52,969 nucleotides of DNA from an uncultured Verrucomicrobiota bacterium. GTDB taxonomy: Bacteria; Verrucomicrobiota; Verrucomicrobiia; Limisphaerales; UBA1319. A program made the translations under genes and the position numbers. The stretch covers positions 1 through 52,969 of the forward strand of contig CAIMWS010000074.1 of assembly GCA_903845125.1 (NCBI GenBank), written 5' to 3'. Under the pieces are notes generated by a model that did no database searches, had not been told where the DNA came from, and worked only from the letters and a program-made list of their open reading frames with translations. Below, piece by piece: positions 15,798 through 24,724 of this stretch (positions are counted from its first letter, which is position 1; every line of letters starts with the position of its first letter).

Positions 15798-16491
15798 CCA
15801 CCGCACCAACCTCTACGTCGTGGCCACCGACGGCAGCGGCTTGAAGCGGGTTGTGACCTCTCCCGCCGTCTGCTACATGCCCAGCTGGCAAAAGACGCCG
15901 CGGGGCGAACGCATCGTCTTCGGCATGCACGGCGAGCGACCGGAAATGGCGAGCGTCCGGCCTGACGGCTCGGATTTGCGAATGCTCGGCATCGGGCATG
16001 ACCCGTGTCTTTCGCCGGATGGCCGGACCATCACCTACACGGGCGAAGTGCCGGGCGGCGTCAGCGTTTTTGTCATGGATTACGAAGGCGGGAACCAGCG
16101 CCAGCTGGTGCCAGGCGCGAGCAAGCCCGGAGCGGTGTTCCCGAACTGGTCGCCGGATGGCCGGCAGATCGTCTATTCCTGGCCCGTGGGCGAGGCGCTG
16201 GAATTGTTTATCATCACCGCTGACGGTGCCGCCAATCGCCAACTCACCCGGACCGGCGGCATTTGCACGCCGGCCGCGTGGTCGCCGGATGGGAAATGGA
16301 TTTCCTTCCGGTTCACCGACGAAGCCTACTGGCGAAACCAGGAGCGGACCGCCAAGGTCTATAAGGAGAAGCCTGCCGACAAACGGCCCGTCTGGGTCAT
16401 TCGCCCTGACGGCACCGATGCGCACGTAGTCGAGTGCTTGCGTTTCCAGTGCGCCATCGACGGCAGCCGTGCGGCTTGGAAACCGAAATAG
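15556..16491 (+). CDS. Secreted TolB-like beta-propeller protein
   Basis: The 311-residue protein has a signal peptide (RPILIALAALSLVQPASAG, cleavage near 23) and about five PD40/TolB-type blades with motifs YPCWSPDGRRIAFTSN, FPNWSPDGRQIVYSW and AAWSPDGKWISFRF. Unlike the double protein at 6700 it is a single propeller. It begins at ATGATG (15556/15559) inside the distal frame of the preceding gene. The propeller probably binds a partner protein or glycan outside the cytoplasm; it has no catalytic motif. Its place among glycosidase genes suggests a shared regulon, but nothing proves a functional link. Confidence 0.75.
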   Translation: MMNRPILIALAALSLVQPASAGELTGYQLLLTSIRTGDTEVFVVDPDTGDAFNVSRSPQSEDRYPCWSPDGRRIAFTSNRNHRTNLYVVATDGSGLKRVVTSPAVCYMPSWQKTPRGERIVFGMHGERPEMASVRPDGSDLRMLGIGHDPCLSPDGRTITYTGEVPGGVSVFVMDYEGGNQRQLVPGASKPGAVFPNWSPDGRQIVYSWPVGEALELFIITADGAANRQLTRTGGICTPAAWSPDGKWISFRFTDEAYWRNQERTAKVYKEKPADKRPVWVIRPDGTDAHVVECLRFQCAIDGSRAAWKPK

Positions 16492-16557
16492 GAGCCTCCA
16501 GAACCACATTCGAGCCAGTTTCGAACAACCCAGAGCACAACCCTGAGAAGTTTAACC

Positions 16558-17435
16558 ATGAAATACACACTGATGTTACTCGCGGTGCAGTTGCTGTCCG
16601 CATCAGCTTACACTGCCGAAATCGCTGGCGGCTCCAAAGTGACCCCGCTGGCGTGGCTGCAGCAGCAGACCCCGCCTCGTTTCAAGCCGGGTCACACGCT
16701 GCCGCGCCTGGGCCAAATGCACTGTGTCAATCCGCCCGCGGACGTTCGGGCTGAGCTGGCTCGGAGCTGGGGATTCGCGGTCCGCTTGGACCGGCCGAAG
16801 GGAGAACCGGAATTGCTTCAGCTTTGCGCCGGGAACCCGACGCTTTATCAACCCGCCACGATGATCGGAAACCTGGCGAACATGGAAACGGACCCGTCGC
16901 GCAAATGGCCGGAGGGCACGTTCCTCTGTAAATACTGCTGGAAGCTCATTGCCACTGAGGGGTTGCGAGCGGAGTTCATCACCCAGGTCGGACAAAACGT
17001 CAACCCCGCCTGGGAACGGGCGACAGGCAACCATCAGCCGCCCAATTCCTCGGCGGTGGATGCGACCGGCCTGTACCGCCAGGGCAGTGTGAATGAAGGC
17101 GCGCACTGGGCAAGCACGTTTTCGATCTGGCTGTGCGCTATCCATACCATCCAAACGCGCACTTCTTCGGCCTCGTGAACACCGCCGATCTCACCCGCGA
17201 TACGCTGGCGTCCGGCCAGCTGGTGAAACTGACGCTGCCCGAACAGACCCATTGGATTCTCCTGAGCAAAGAACCCGCGACTGTGAGTGACGGCCCGGTC
17301 AAGCTCGTCGGCACCGCTGCCTTGGCCAAGCACTGGCACGACGGCAAGGTGGAGCTCACCTTGCTGGCCGAAGGCCGGGCCGAATGCGGACCGCTGACGT
17401 TGGAATCCAAGACACCGGCGACGAAGAAACAATGA
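16558..17435 (+). pseudogene. Secreted protein of unknown function, disrupted by one frameshift
   Basis: The ATG at 16558 opens a frame with a signal peptide (MLLAVQLLSASAYTAE) and a coherent sequence containing FLCKYCWKLI and NPPNSSAVDATGLYRQG-like text. It stays credible to about 17100 (SVNEGA), then becomes nonsense and stops at 17178. Sequence in frame 3 from 17103 (GKHVFDLAVRYPYHPNAHFF onward) continues naturally to TGA at 17433. A single-base change near 17095-17105, by a one-base loss or two-base gain, therefore breaks a ~292-residue protein. It may be a real mutation or an assembly error. Family unknown; the CKYC pair could bind metal. Its stop overlaps an ATG at 17432. Confidence 0.6.
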
Positions 17436-17464
17436 ACCTGGCGAATCCAGGCTGGAGATCACCC

Positions 17465-19687
17465 ATGAAAAACCAAACCACAAACTGGAGAAGTCTGGCC
17501 GCCTTGTGCGTCTGGGCAGCCTTTGCGGCCTGCGCCGCCGAGTCCCCGCAGGAGTTCATCGGCCCCTTCCCGAGTTGGGCGGACGTGAAACGCGACTACG
17601 GCGCGGTCGGCAATGGACAGGCCGACGATACCGCCGCGCTGCAAAAAGCGCTCGACGACCTGCACCGCGAAGACCGGAAGTATTTCGTCCTGTATCTGCC
17701 CGCCGGAACGTATCGCGTGACACGCACGCTCGTCCTGTTTCGGGAGCGGCACAACGAATCCAAGGATGTCGCCCTCATTGGGGAGGATCCGGCCACCACG
17801 ACGCTGCGCTGGGATGGCGCGGCGGATGGCGTGATGCTCGACTATGGAGCCTGGTATTCGAAGCTGGGGCGGCTCACCTTCGATGGCCGGGGCAAGGCCC
17901 GCACGGCCATCGCCCATGGCAAGTCATTCGCCACCTACAACGAGTTCTTCGATGTCGTCATCCGCGACGTCGGCATCGGCATGGAAGCGGGAGCGCCGGG
18001 CGGCCAGGGCATCGCCGAAACCACGGTGCTGCGTTGCCGGTTTCAGCGGTGCTCGATCGCCGGCCTTAGCATCCAAAACTTCAACTCGCTCGATTGGTTC
18101 ATCTGGCACTCGGTCTTCGAAGACTGCGGCCTGGGCGTGACCAATCTGCGTGGCGCGGGCAACTTCCACGTCTTCGAAAGCCTCTTCCAGCGCTCGAAGG
18201 AAGCCGACATCGGCATTGGCAACACGGGCTACTTTTCCTTCCGCAACAATACCTCCATCGGCTCCCAGGCGTTCTTTGTGGGCAAGCCCATGACCGCCAG
18301 CGCCCTGGTCACCCTGCAGGGCAATGCGGTGTTTGGCGGAGCGGGAACGATGGTCGAGATCGGCAACCTCGGGCCGCTCCTCCTGCTCGATAACCGCCTC
18401 CAAACCCGTCACGGCCCCGCGGTGCGCCTGCGCCCCGGGGCAGGTCTGTTCTCGGCCGGTAACACTTTCACTTGTGAGTCGGCCATCGCCTCCAAAACCA
18501 ACCGGCTGGCTTTCGATGATCAGGTTATTGGCTACGACACGCTCCAGGAATCGCTGCCTGATCTGCCTCGCACGCCACCCAACCTGAACCGGCCCATCAT
18601 CGAGGTGAAGCCGGGAGCTTCGGTCGAGGGTATTCAGCGGGCCGTGGATCAGGCGGCCGAGCTCGACGGCCAGCACCCGGTCGTGCATCTGCCGGCGGGT
18701 GACTTCCGCATCGCGCGAACCTTGACCCTGCCGGCCGGCAAGGACCTTCAGTTGGTTGGGGACGGGGTGCGCACCCGATTGATCTGGACGGGCCCGGACG
18801 TTGGCCCGGTGTTGCGTTTGGGCGGGCCATCGCGTGCGATATTGCGGGACTTTGAGGTCAATGGCGCGAAGCGCGCCGATGGCATCGTCGTCGAGAAATG
18901 CGACCAACCGGGCGGGCGCTTATACTTGGAACAGCTCAACGTGGACGCAGCCCAGCGCGTCGGCCTCATGGTGGACAGGGTCGAGCTGGCGAACGTCGAG
19001 CTGCGCAACATGAACCACGGCGGCTGCGACCTGGGTGTGCGAGTGCGCGGGGGGACGCGCCTCTCCTCCGGTCAGGTCGCACCCGGTCGAGTCGCCATCT
19101 TCGCCGGTTCTTCCAGCAACAACCGGTTCAGTTACGATGTGACCGAAGGGGGGCGTTTGTTGGTTCAGGACATCTGGTACGAATCCGGTTCCCAACCTCG
19201 TTTCATGCGCCTGAGCGGTGCTGGGGAATTAACGCTTCATGGGGCCATCATGGCCTGCGCGCTCCCCAGGAACGACACCGAAGCGGCCATAGAGCTGGAC
19301 AATTTTTCAGGCCGGCTTGCCTTGCTCAACGTGCAATGGAGCGGCGGCGGCGACTCGATGCGCCTCGTCAGCCGCGGCGAAGGACGGAATACCGCGGTAC
19401 TCGCCCTGGGCGCTCAAGTTGGCAAGAACGGTCCGCGTCTCGACAACCAGTCCCCCCAAGCGCGCATCGCACTGTTGGAAGCCACGCGGTACACGGATGG
19501 CGGCGGAGCCACCCCCATCCCCGACATCGGTGCGGCGGATCTGGAGTTCATCCGCACCATGATCGCCTCAACGCGCGCGGAACGGCCCCGGCCGCTCACG
19601 CCCGTTCCGCCCAACGCGACCGATGTGCGGTTCTTCCGGGTGGTATCCACTCAGGGTCGCGATTGCCTCCGGCTGACGGCCGACTGA
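17465..19687 (+). CDS. Secreted double pectate-lyase-3-type beta-helix protein
   Basis: The ATG at 17465 is chosen because GGAGA lies nine bases upstream and a signal peptide follows (SLAALCVWAAFAACAAE); an ATG at 17432 overlapping the previous stop would add 11 residues. The 740-residue product has two related N-terminal caps of the pectate-lyase-3 type: VKRDYGAVGNGQADDTAALQ near residue 40 and PGASVEGIQRAVDQAAELDG near 380, each followed by LPAGTYR/LPAGDFR-like and right-handed beta-helix rungs. Such proteins act on or bind polysaccharides (GH28/PL-like folds), but I see no lyase or hydrolase active site. The two halves suggest duplication, as in the propeller protein at 6700. Confidence 0.7.
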   Translation: MKNQTTNWRSLAALCVWAAFAACAAESPQEFIGPFPSWADVKRDYGAVGNGQADDTAALQKALDDLHREDRKYFVLYLPAGTYRVTRTLVLFRERHNESKDVALIGEDPATTTLRWDGAADGVMLDYGAWYSKLGRLTFDGRGKARTAIAHGKSFATYNEFFDVVIRDVGIGMEAGAPGGQGIAETTVLRCRFQRCSIAGLSIQNFNSLDWFIWHSVFEDCGLGVTNLRGAGNFHVFESLFQRSKEADIGIGNTGYFSFRNNTSIGSQAFFVGKPMTASALVTLQGNAVFGGAGTMVEIGNLGPLLLLDNRLQTRHGPAVRLRPGAGLFSAGNTFTCESAIASKTNRLAFDDQVIGYDTLQESLPDLPRTPPNLNRPIIEVKPGASVEGIQRAVDQAAELDGQHPVVHLPAGDFRIARTLTLPAGKDLQLVGDGVRTRLIWTGPDVGPVLRLGGPSRAILRDFEVNGAKRADGIVVEKCDQPGGRLYLEQLNVDAAQRVGLMVDRVELANVELRNMNHGGCDLGVRVRGGTRLSSGQVAPGRVAIFAGSSSNNRFSYDVTEGGRLLVQDIWYESGSQPRFMRLSGAGELTLHGAIMACALPRNDTEAAIELDNFSGRLALLNVQWSGGGDSMRLVSRGEGRNTAVLALGAQVGKNGPRLDNQSPQARIALLEATRYTDGGGATPIPDIGAADLEFIRTMIASTRAERPRPLTPVPPNATDVRFFRVVSTQGRDCLRLTAD

Positions 19688-19957
19688 GACCATGAACACC
19701 CCCCAGCAATACACCACCACCCGGACCCTCCTGGCCAGCCTGTGTTCCCGCATTGGAGCGGGGCTATCAATAACTAAGCGAATGGCTGAAGTATCCAGGA
19801 ATGGCGAGATCCAACTTGCCGAATTCGGCTGCCGCAACCGGGGCCCGGAACTGGGTGCGGTATTGGATCGATCCCAGGCGGTTCCCGCCGCGGAAAAGTC
19901 CGCTGCTCGGGCCAAATGGGAAGGTGTCGTTCCAATGAAACGTAAATGCATCAAACC
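19688..19957 (+). other. Intergenic region with a doubtful small ORF
   Basis: An ATG at 19692 starts an 89-codon frame to 19961. Its first 26 residues (MNTPQQYTTTRTLLASLCS...) look like the leader of a secreted protein, but the rest has no hydrophobic or domain pattern and the frame overlaps the next start. I read it as the remnant leader of a lost gene followed by the promoter region of the LamG-like gene. No terminator or clear promoter was found. Confidence 0.25.
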
Positions 19958-21253
19958 ATGAGAATCGCCAACGCCCAAATCGTCGTGAGCGCCATGGCGC
20001 TCCTGTCGACCACTACCTTGGCGGCTGAATCGCCAGCCGGAACCGCCCCATGCGAACCGCGTGTCGGCGCCGTCACCCGCACGCCCGGCTGCGTCGCCTT
20101 CTGGGACTTCGTGAAGCGTGAACCGGCGGGTGCGCATCGTTTCACCGCGTATGTACCTCTGGGCGCGACGAATGACTTTGCGCTCGATGCCGGGAACTAC
20201 ATCAAGGACTACTGGGGCGAGGGGCGCGCGGCGACCTATGCGGATTTTCCGCTGCTCGGGCGCGGGCCGTTTGGCCAGGCGATCCGCATTCGCCGGGAGG
20301 AGGACCCCACGTTTCGCCCGTTCCTCTTCGTGCCACGCGCCCGGCTGCATGATTCACCCCTCGATATCAAAGGCACGGGCAAGTCGGTGAGCGTCGTCGT
20401 GTGGGCCATTCGCGAGAGCGGCAATCACGCGCTGGCGGGCATCTGGCATGAAGGCACCGATTTGAATCACGCAGGCGCAGCGAAGGTGGTCGTGCGGGGG
20501 CAGCGGCAGTACGCGCTCTTTGCCGGGCTGAACCAGGAAGGTTCGGCCTGTGGTCATGTGTCGGAGAATGGCGCGAAGTCCTTTGGCCACCTCTACGCCA
20601 TGCACAAATCCAACTCCGGCGATGTCTCGCCCGCCGTGCCTGCGGATGCACCCGCCGAGGTGCTCGATGCCTCGTGGCAGTGCTTCGCCATGACCTACAA
20701 TCACGAGCGTAACGAACTCACCGGCTGGCTCAATGGCCAGGACACTGGCCGCTGGCAGGAGAACGTGCAGCAGGCGATCCCGGTCATCCACAACGCCTGG
20801 GTGCAGGGCTACCTGCATCGCGAGCCTGGTCTTCAACCCGGCGAAGACCCAAACTTTCCGACCGACCAGTTCTACAATCCGCCTGAGGACAAACCCGTTT
20901 CTGTAAAAGTGATCCACGAGACCGCCGACGAACGCGTCGAAATGCAGGAGTTCCGCTACACCCGCGTGAAGGTCACCCAACGCAAAGCGGCTGACGGCAC
21001 TTGGACCATCACCGCCCGCGACCTTGCCGACGTGCGCCTGAATCCCTGGTGGTATCCCCACGACTCGATCTACACCCCAGCCAACGACGGAACCGGTGGC
21101 TTCTTCACCATCGGTCGCGTCATCCACAGCGGCCGCAGCGTCGGCTTCACCGGCTGGATCGGCGGGGTTGCCGTATTCAATCGCGCGCTGAGCTCGGAAG
21201 AACTGGCGCGGCTGTCTGCCATCAGTCGCGGCAATCCAATTTCCGTCCCCTGA
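19958..21253 (+). CDS. Secreted LamG/concanavalin-like domain protein
   Basis: The ATG at 19958 is preferred over 19946 because a signal peptide (IVVSAMALLSTTTLAAE) follows. The 431-residue product begins after cleavage with TPGCVAFWDFVKREP, the opening strand of LamG-like jelly-roll domains (normally VAYWPF/WDF). It ends with a second signature near residue 410, GWIGGVAVFNRALSSEELARL, which is the closing strand and helix of the laminin-G-3 fold. A long insertion (~210-380) separates the halves. LamG-like domains bind carbohydrate or proteins outside the cell; no catalytic residues are evident. The gene stands at the end of the plus-strand block and converges on ygiD. Confidence 0.65.
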   Translation: MRIANAQIVVSAMALLSTTTLAAESPAGTAPCEPRVGAVTRTPGCVAFWDFVKREPAGAHRFTAYVPLGATNDFALDAGNYIKDYWGEGRAATYADFPLLGRGPFGQAIRIRREEDPTFRPFLFVPRARLHDSPLDIKGTGKSVSVVVWAIRESGNHALAGIWHEGTDLNHAGAAKVVVRGQRQYALFAGLNQEGSACGHVSENGAKSFGHLYAMHKSNSGDVSPAVPADAPAEVLDASWQCFAMTYNHERNELTGWLNGQDTGRWQENVQQAIPVIHNAWVQGYLHREPGLQPGEDPNFPTDQFYNPPEDKPVSVKVIHETADERVEMQEFRYTRVKVTQRKAADGTWTITARDLADVRLNPWWYPHDSIYTPANDGTGGFFTIGRVIHSGRSVGFTGWIGGVAVFNRALSSEELARLSAISRGNPISVP

Positions 21254-21537
21254 TGACATAAATATGAAAAAACCTGCGTTGCGCGGGGAACGGATCCGCA
21301 GCCCGGGGATGCAGCCGGCGCTGGCGGGTTGAAACGTGAATCCCGTGGCTGCGAGCGAATTACTTGGGGGGTAATCCCGTCCGTTCCCAGGCGCTGGGAA
21401 TCCGGGCTTACTCCACGGTAGTTTTACGGCATCGGCAAGTCACCAGGTTGGCCAGCCCCCATACTTTGGCATTCCCTTCGCCCGCCGACCAAACGGGATG
21501 CTCCTACGGAAACTATCTACAGGCGGGACCGTCTGCC
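21254..21537. other. Convergent intergenic region
   Basis: This lies between two gene ends. A 22-codon frame (ATG at 21264) starts MKKPALRG and stops at once; it may be the leader of a lost gene. The rest has no credible coding sequence, RNA gene or strong terminator. I see nothing else in it. Confidence 0.3.
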
Positions 21538-22353
21538 TCAGCCCAGCCTCACCGACCGCATGGACATCGACCCCAGCGTCACCTTTTCCGCGAAAAAGCT
21601 CACTGTGTCCTCCTGGTCCTTGGCCCCGAGCACGTAAAGCAGCGGCAGGTAGTGGTCGAGCGTGGGCACCGACAACTGCGCTGACCGGCCCAGCTTGGGG
21701 TAGTCAATAATGGCCTGGTGGTCGCCGGACAGAATGAGATCTTTCATTTTGGCGTCGAACTCCAGCGCCCAGTCGTAAGCGGTATCCTCCCAAACGACTG
21801 CTCGCAGATTGTGCACCAGGTTGCCGCTGCCGAGGAGGAGCACGCCTTTCTTCCGCAGCCCTCGCAGTTCGCGGCCCAGTTCGTAGTGGGTGGCGGGCGC
21901 CCGTCGTTGGTCGAGGCTTAGTTGGACCACCGGCACGTCAGCCTGCGGGTACATCTGGCAGAGCACCGCCCAGGCGCCGTGGTCCAGGCCCCATTCCGAG
22001 TCCGGCTGAGCGTGCACCTCCTTGAGGGCTTGCATCGTTATCCGGGCCAGTTCCGGGGAGCCGGGAGCCGGGTAACGCTTCTCGAAAAGCGCGGGCGGGA
22101 ACCCGCGGAAGTCATGAATGGTCCTTGGTTGCTCCATCGCTGTAACGAAGGTGCCATTCGTCTCCCAGTGGGCCGAGATGCACAGGATGGCCTTGGGCTT
22201 TGGCAGCGACCGGGCGGCTTCAGCCCAGGCCCGGCTGAATTCGGTATCCTCGATGGCGTGCATGGGGTTGCCGTGGCCGATGAACAGCGCCGGCATGGCA
22301 GCTTCGGCATCAGGAGCCGCTGCGAGTTCACGGAGAAAAGGATGAAGAGTCAT
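21538..22353 (-). CDS. ygiD: Class III extradiol ring-cleavage dioxygenase, YgiD/4,5-DOPA dioxygenase type
   Basis: The 271-residue protein matches the LigB-superfamily YgiD group, single-domain non-haem iron dioxygenases that open catechol rings, with 4,5-DOPA as model substrate. Expected metal-site features are present: FIGHGNPMHAI (about 24-34), CISAHWETNG (about 58-67), and GLLDHGAW-like WGLDHGAWAVL (about 122-132). Later VVQLSLDQ and LLLGSGNLVHNL follow the family order. Length is normal (about 260-270). The gene is the last of a minus-strand group with a wrbA remnant and a pirin gene, a cluster associated with aromatic or quinone stress handling. The physiological substrate is unknown. 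The divergent LysR regulator probably controls it. Confidence 0.88.
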   Translation of the reverse strand: MTLHPFLRELAAAPDAEAAMPALFIGHGNPMHAIEDTEFSRAWAEAARSLPKPKAILCISAHWETNGTFVTAMEQPRTIHDFRGFPPALFEKRYPAPGSPELARITMQALKEVHAQPDSEWGLDHGAWAVLCQMYPQADVPVVQLSLDQRRAPATHYELGRELRGLRKKGVLLLGSGNLVHNLRAVVWEDTAYDWALEFDAKMKDLILSGDHQAIIDYPKLGRSAQLSVPTLDHYLPLLYVLGAKDQEDTVSFFAEKVTLGSMSMRSVRLG

Positions 22354-22362
22354 TTGGAGTTC

Positions 22363-22509
22363 CTATATACCGCGCAGCATCACGGCTATGGTGGTGACCT
22401 GTTTGCCCTGGAAACGGGCCGGCGGCCAGTTCCTGGGCGCTGGGCTGCGGTGAGCCATCGTTTCCACGTGGCCATGGGTGGCGTAGCAGGGAACCAGGAA
22501 TTTAGCCAT
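22363..22509 (-). pseudogene. wrbA: wrbA remnant with the middle of the gene deleted
   Basis: A 48-codon minus-strand frame (ATG at 22509, TAG at 22363) begins MAKFLVPCYATHGHVETMA, the N-terminal flavodoxin-fold strand of WrbA NAD(P)H:quinone oxidoreductase (typical form: MAKVLVLYYSMYGHIETMA). It then jumps to RFQGKQVTTIAVMLRG, the normal C-terminal helix (ARFQGxHVxxIAAKL). Roughly 150 internal codons, with the FMN-binding loops and catalytic core, are gone. The deletion is in frame or nearly so, leaving an ORF but no enzyme. It sits between ygiD and the pirin gene. Confidence 0.75.
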
Positions 22510-22532
22510 GAGGTGTTGGTTTGGTTTTGGGG

Positions 22533-23234
22533 TCAGTTGAGATCAAAAAGTATCGCCTCGGTCGGCCGGGTGGCGGTGAGCGTGAGCGTTCCAGACTCCT
22601 CGGTGCTCGCGCCATCGCCGCTCGTCAGCGGGACACCATTTATGGCCAGCGCACCCTCGGCCACGTGCAGCCATGCTCCCCGGCCCGGCCTCAGTGGGTG
22701 CGTCACCGCCTGTCCGGGCTGGAGCCGGATGCGGTAGATGTCTGCGTCCTGATGAATCGTGGCGGAACCATCGCGTCCGTCCGGCGAAATGACCAGCACC
22801 TTCGCGGCGTCGGCGTGTTCCGGCCGGGGGTGCCATTCCGAATAGCTGGGCGTCAGGCCGCGCTCTCGTGGTTGAATCCAGATTTGAAGAAAATGAAGTG
22901 GCTCGGTGCGGGAAGGGTTGAACTCGCTGTGCGTTATGCCCCGGCCCGCGCTCATCAGCGGAATCTGGCCCGGTTTGAGTTGCCTCCCGTTGCTCAGGCT
23001 GTCCTGGTGCTCCAGCGTGCCTTCCAGCACATAGCTGAAAATCTCCATGTCCCGGTGCGGATGCGTGCCAAAGCCCTGCCCGGGCGCCACGCGGTCGTCG
23101 TTGATGACGCGCAGGGAGCGGAATCCCATGTGCGCCGGATCGTGGTAGAGCGCAAAAGAGAAGGTGTGCTGTGTGTTAAGCCAGCCGTGGTCGGCCTGGC
23201 CTCGTTCTCCGGCTCTTCGTATATTCAATTTCAT
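22533..23234 (-). CDS. Pirin family protein (YhhW-like)
   Basis: Pirins are bicupin proteins; bacterial YhhW-type members bind a metal and can have quercetin 2,3-dioxygenase activity. The N-terminal cupin motif GFGTHPHRDMEIFSYVLEG, then EHQDSLSNGRQLKPGQIPLM and GRGITHSEFNPS, are intact and supply the His/Glu metal ligands. The start is placed at the ATG at 23234 (233 residues) because AAAAGGA lies just upstream of it; the ATG at 23249 would overlap that ribosome-binding site. The end LFDLN is complete. It is the first gene of the minus-strand group, divergent from the LysR gene, and is the likely main target of that regulator. Confidence 0.88.
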   Translation of the reverse strand: MKLNIRRAGERGQADHGWLNTQHTFSFALYHDPAHMGFRSLRVINDDRVAPGQGFGTHPHRDMEIFSYVLEGTLEHQDSLSNGRQLKPGQIPLMSAGRGITHSEFNPSRTEPLHFLQIWIQPRERGLTPSYSEWHPRPEHADAAKVLVISPDGRDGSATIHQDADIYRIRLQPGQAVTHPLRPGRGAWLHVAEGALAINGVPLTSGDGASTEESGTLTLTATRPTEAILFDLN

Positions 23235-23330
23235 CGCGGTCCTTTTCATGCAGTAACATGCGTCCGGTCAGCGATGGCGGCTAATGCAAAGTGATTGGGC
23301 TGAGACTGCTTTTCAGTTATAGTGCCGCTC
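23235..23330. promoter_or_regulatory. Divergent control region between pirin and lysR genes
   Basis: This 96-base gap separates the two start codons. LysR-type regulators usually bind such regions at T-N11-A sites and control both directions. Several T-N11-A matches are possible, but none has strong dyad symmetry, so no operator is assigned. The AAAAGGA ribosome-binding site of the pirin gene lies just inside the right-hand side of that gene's start. Confidence 0.5.
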
Positions 23331-24221
23331 ATGGAACTGCGCCAACTCCGATACTTTGTCGCCATTGCCGATGCGGGCAACATCAGCCGGGCCGCGAAGC
23401 AGATTTTCCTGACGCAGCCGGCCTTGAGCCGGCAGATCAAGGCGCTGGAGGAGGAACTCGGCCTTTGCCTGCTGGAACGGCAGGCTCATTCGATCCGGCT
23501 CACTCCGGCCGGTGAGCTTTTGCTGCCGGAAGCCCGTGAGCTTCTCCAGCACGCCGAACAGGTGCTGGATCGCGTGCGCGCAGCTGGAAACGGAGTGCGC
23601 CTGCGGGTTGGTTACGCACCCTCGCTCGCCGCCGGCCGGTTGTCCGCCACGGTGGAGCGCTTCCTGCAGACGCACCCGGGCGCCCGCGTGGAATTGTTGG
23701 ATCTTTCCACCGCGGAGATGCTGGCTGGACTGGAAGCCGGCCAGCTGGAGGTTGCCGTCACGGTCGGGCAGCCAAACGCAACGCGAGGTTTGAAATGGAC
23801 TCCGCTTTGGCGGGCGCCTTGGGGGCTGGCGGTAAACCGGAATCATCCGTTTGCCCAGCGGTCCCGGGTAACGCCTGCCGAAGTCGCCGGTGAACCCTTG
23901 CTGGTCTTTTGCAGGCGCGGCTACCCGGAGTACTGGGATATCATCACGGGCTGGCTGCACGACCACGGGCAGCGGCCCGGCATCGTTGGCGAGTTTGACG
24001 GTGTGGATAGCCTCCTGGCGGCCGTGGAATCGGGGCTGGGAGTGGCCGTAATCACCACCCAATCGGGGCCTCGCGTGCCGGAGCGCGTCCGGCTGAAAAA
24101 GCTGTCAGCCGCTCCTGAACCGTTATGCGTTGCCGCTGCCCAGCGGGCCGGCAAAGAGGAGTCCAAAGCCTTGGCCCTGTTCATCGAGGAATTGCGCCAA
24201 GCCGCTCCGGCGCTCACTTAA
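23331..24221 (+). CDS. LysR-type transcriptional regulator
   Basis: The 296-residue protein begins MELRQLRYFVAIADAGNISRAAK, the standard LysR winged-helix start, followed by LTQPALSRQIKALEEELG (recognition helix) and RLTPAGELLLPEA. The ATG at 23331 is preferred to a GTG three codons earlier because family members start at M-E-L. The effector domain spans about 90-290 (LRVGYAPSLAAG, FDGVDSLLAAVESGLGVAVI). It is divergent from the pirin-wrbA remnant-ygiD group, so it probably senses an aromatic or quinone signal and activates that group. The ligand cannot be deduced. Length and domain order are normal and no damage is seen. Confidence 0.9.
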   Translation: MELRQLRYFVAIADAGNISRAAKQIFLTQPALSRQIKALEEELGLCLLERQAHSIRLTPAGELLLPEARELLQHAEQVLDRVRAAGNGVRLRVGYAPSLAAGRLSATVERFLQTHPGARVELLDLSTAEMLAGLEAGQLEVAVTVGQPNATRGLKWTPLWRAPWGLAVNRNHPFAQRSRVTPAEVAGEPLLVFCRRGYPEYWDIITGWLHDHGQRPGIVGEFDGVDSLLAAVESGLGVAVITTQSGPRVPERVRLKKLSAAPEPLCVAAAQRAGKEESKALALFIEELRQAAPALT

Positions 24222-24322
24222 CCTCGCTGGTGGGCGGACTTTACGCCATCGTCGCTGAGCGTGAGGCTGGCTTGGATGATCCCCCAGTGCAAATCCACCT
24301 GCACTCCGGGTGAAATGTTGAT

Positions 24323-24724
24323 CTAAAGCAACCCCTTCAGCCGTGCCACGAGCAGCGGGGAGGCCCACAGGATCAGCATTCCGATGGACAACAGCCCGCC
24401 CTTGCGGAAGTCGAAGTCGGCCGCGATCCGCTGCCAGGACACCCGAAAAACAAACCGCCCGAAAGCGATCTCAAAGGCCAGCATGAGCGCCAGCCACAGG
24501 AATCCCACGCCGAGGCACTGCCCGATGCGGTTGACGCCAATCCAGGGAACGGAGAACCAGGCGATTAGCAGGATTATGGCCGAGCCGCTGAAAACGCCGA
24601 TTTGCCGGGCACGGTGGTCACCCACCCGGCGGTTGAGCAGACGAACGCGCAGGATCCCATGCCATACTTCGGCGATGGCAATGAGCATCCAGATCAACAA
24701 TGCTTTGGCGACCACGGCGACCAT
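24323..24724 (-). CDS. Small integral membrane protein of unknown function
   Basis: The 133-residue protein has about four hydrophobic segments: AKALLIWMLIAIAEVWHGIL, VFSGSAIILLIAWFSVPWIG, CLGVGFLWLALMLAFEIAFG and LLSIGMLILWASPLLVARL. The pattern suggests a four-helix inner-membrane protein. I do not recognise the family. The gene is alone, divergent from the beta-lactamase-fold gene and convergent with lysR; a 100-base region without a gene follows its end. Because its codon use and GC content resemble the neighbours, I see no sign of recent transfer. Confidence 0.65.
   Translation of the reverse strand: MVAVVAKALLIWMLIAIAEVWHGILRVRLLNRRVGDHRARQIGVFSGSAIILLIAWFSVPWIGVNRIGQCLGVGFLWLALMLAFEIAFGRFVFRVSWQRIAADFDFRKGGLLSIGMLILWASPLLVARLKGLL

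Noticed and set aside
24222-24322. Readable 34-codon continuation (VDLHWGIIQASLTL...) after the membrane-protein stop
   Set aside because: It has no start of its own, lies in frame behind a TAG and is too short to support as a gene or as readthrough.
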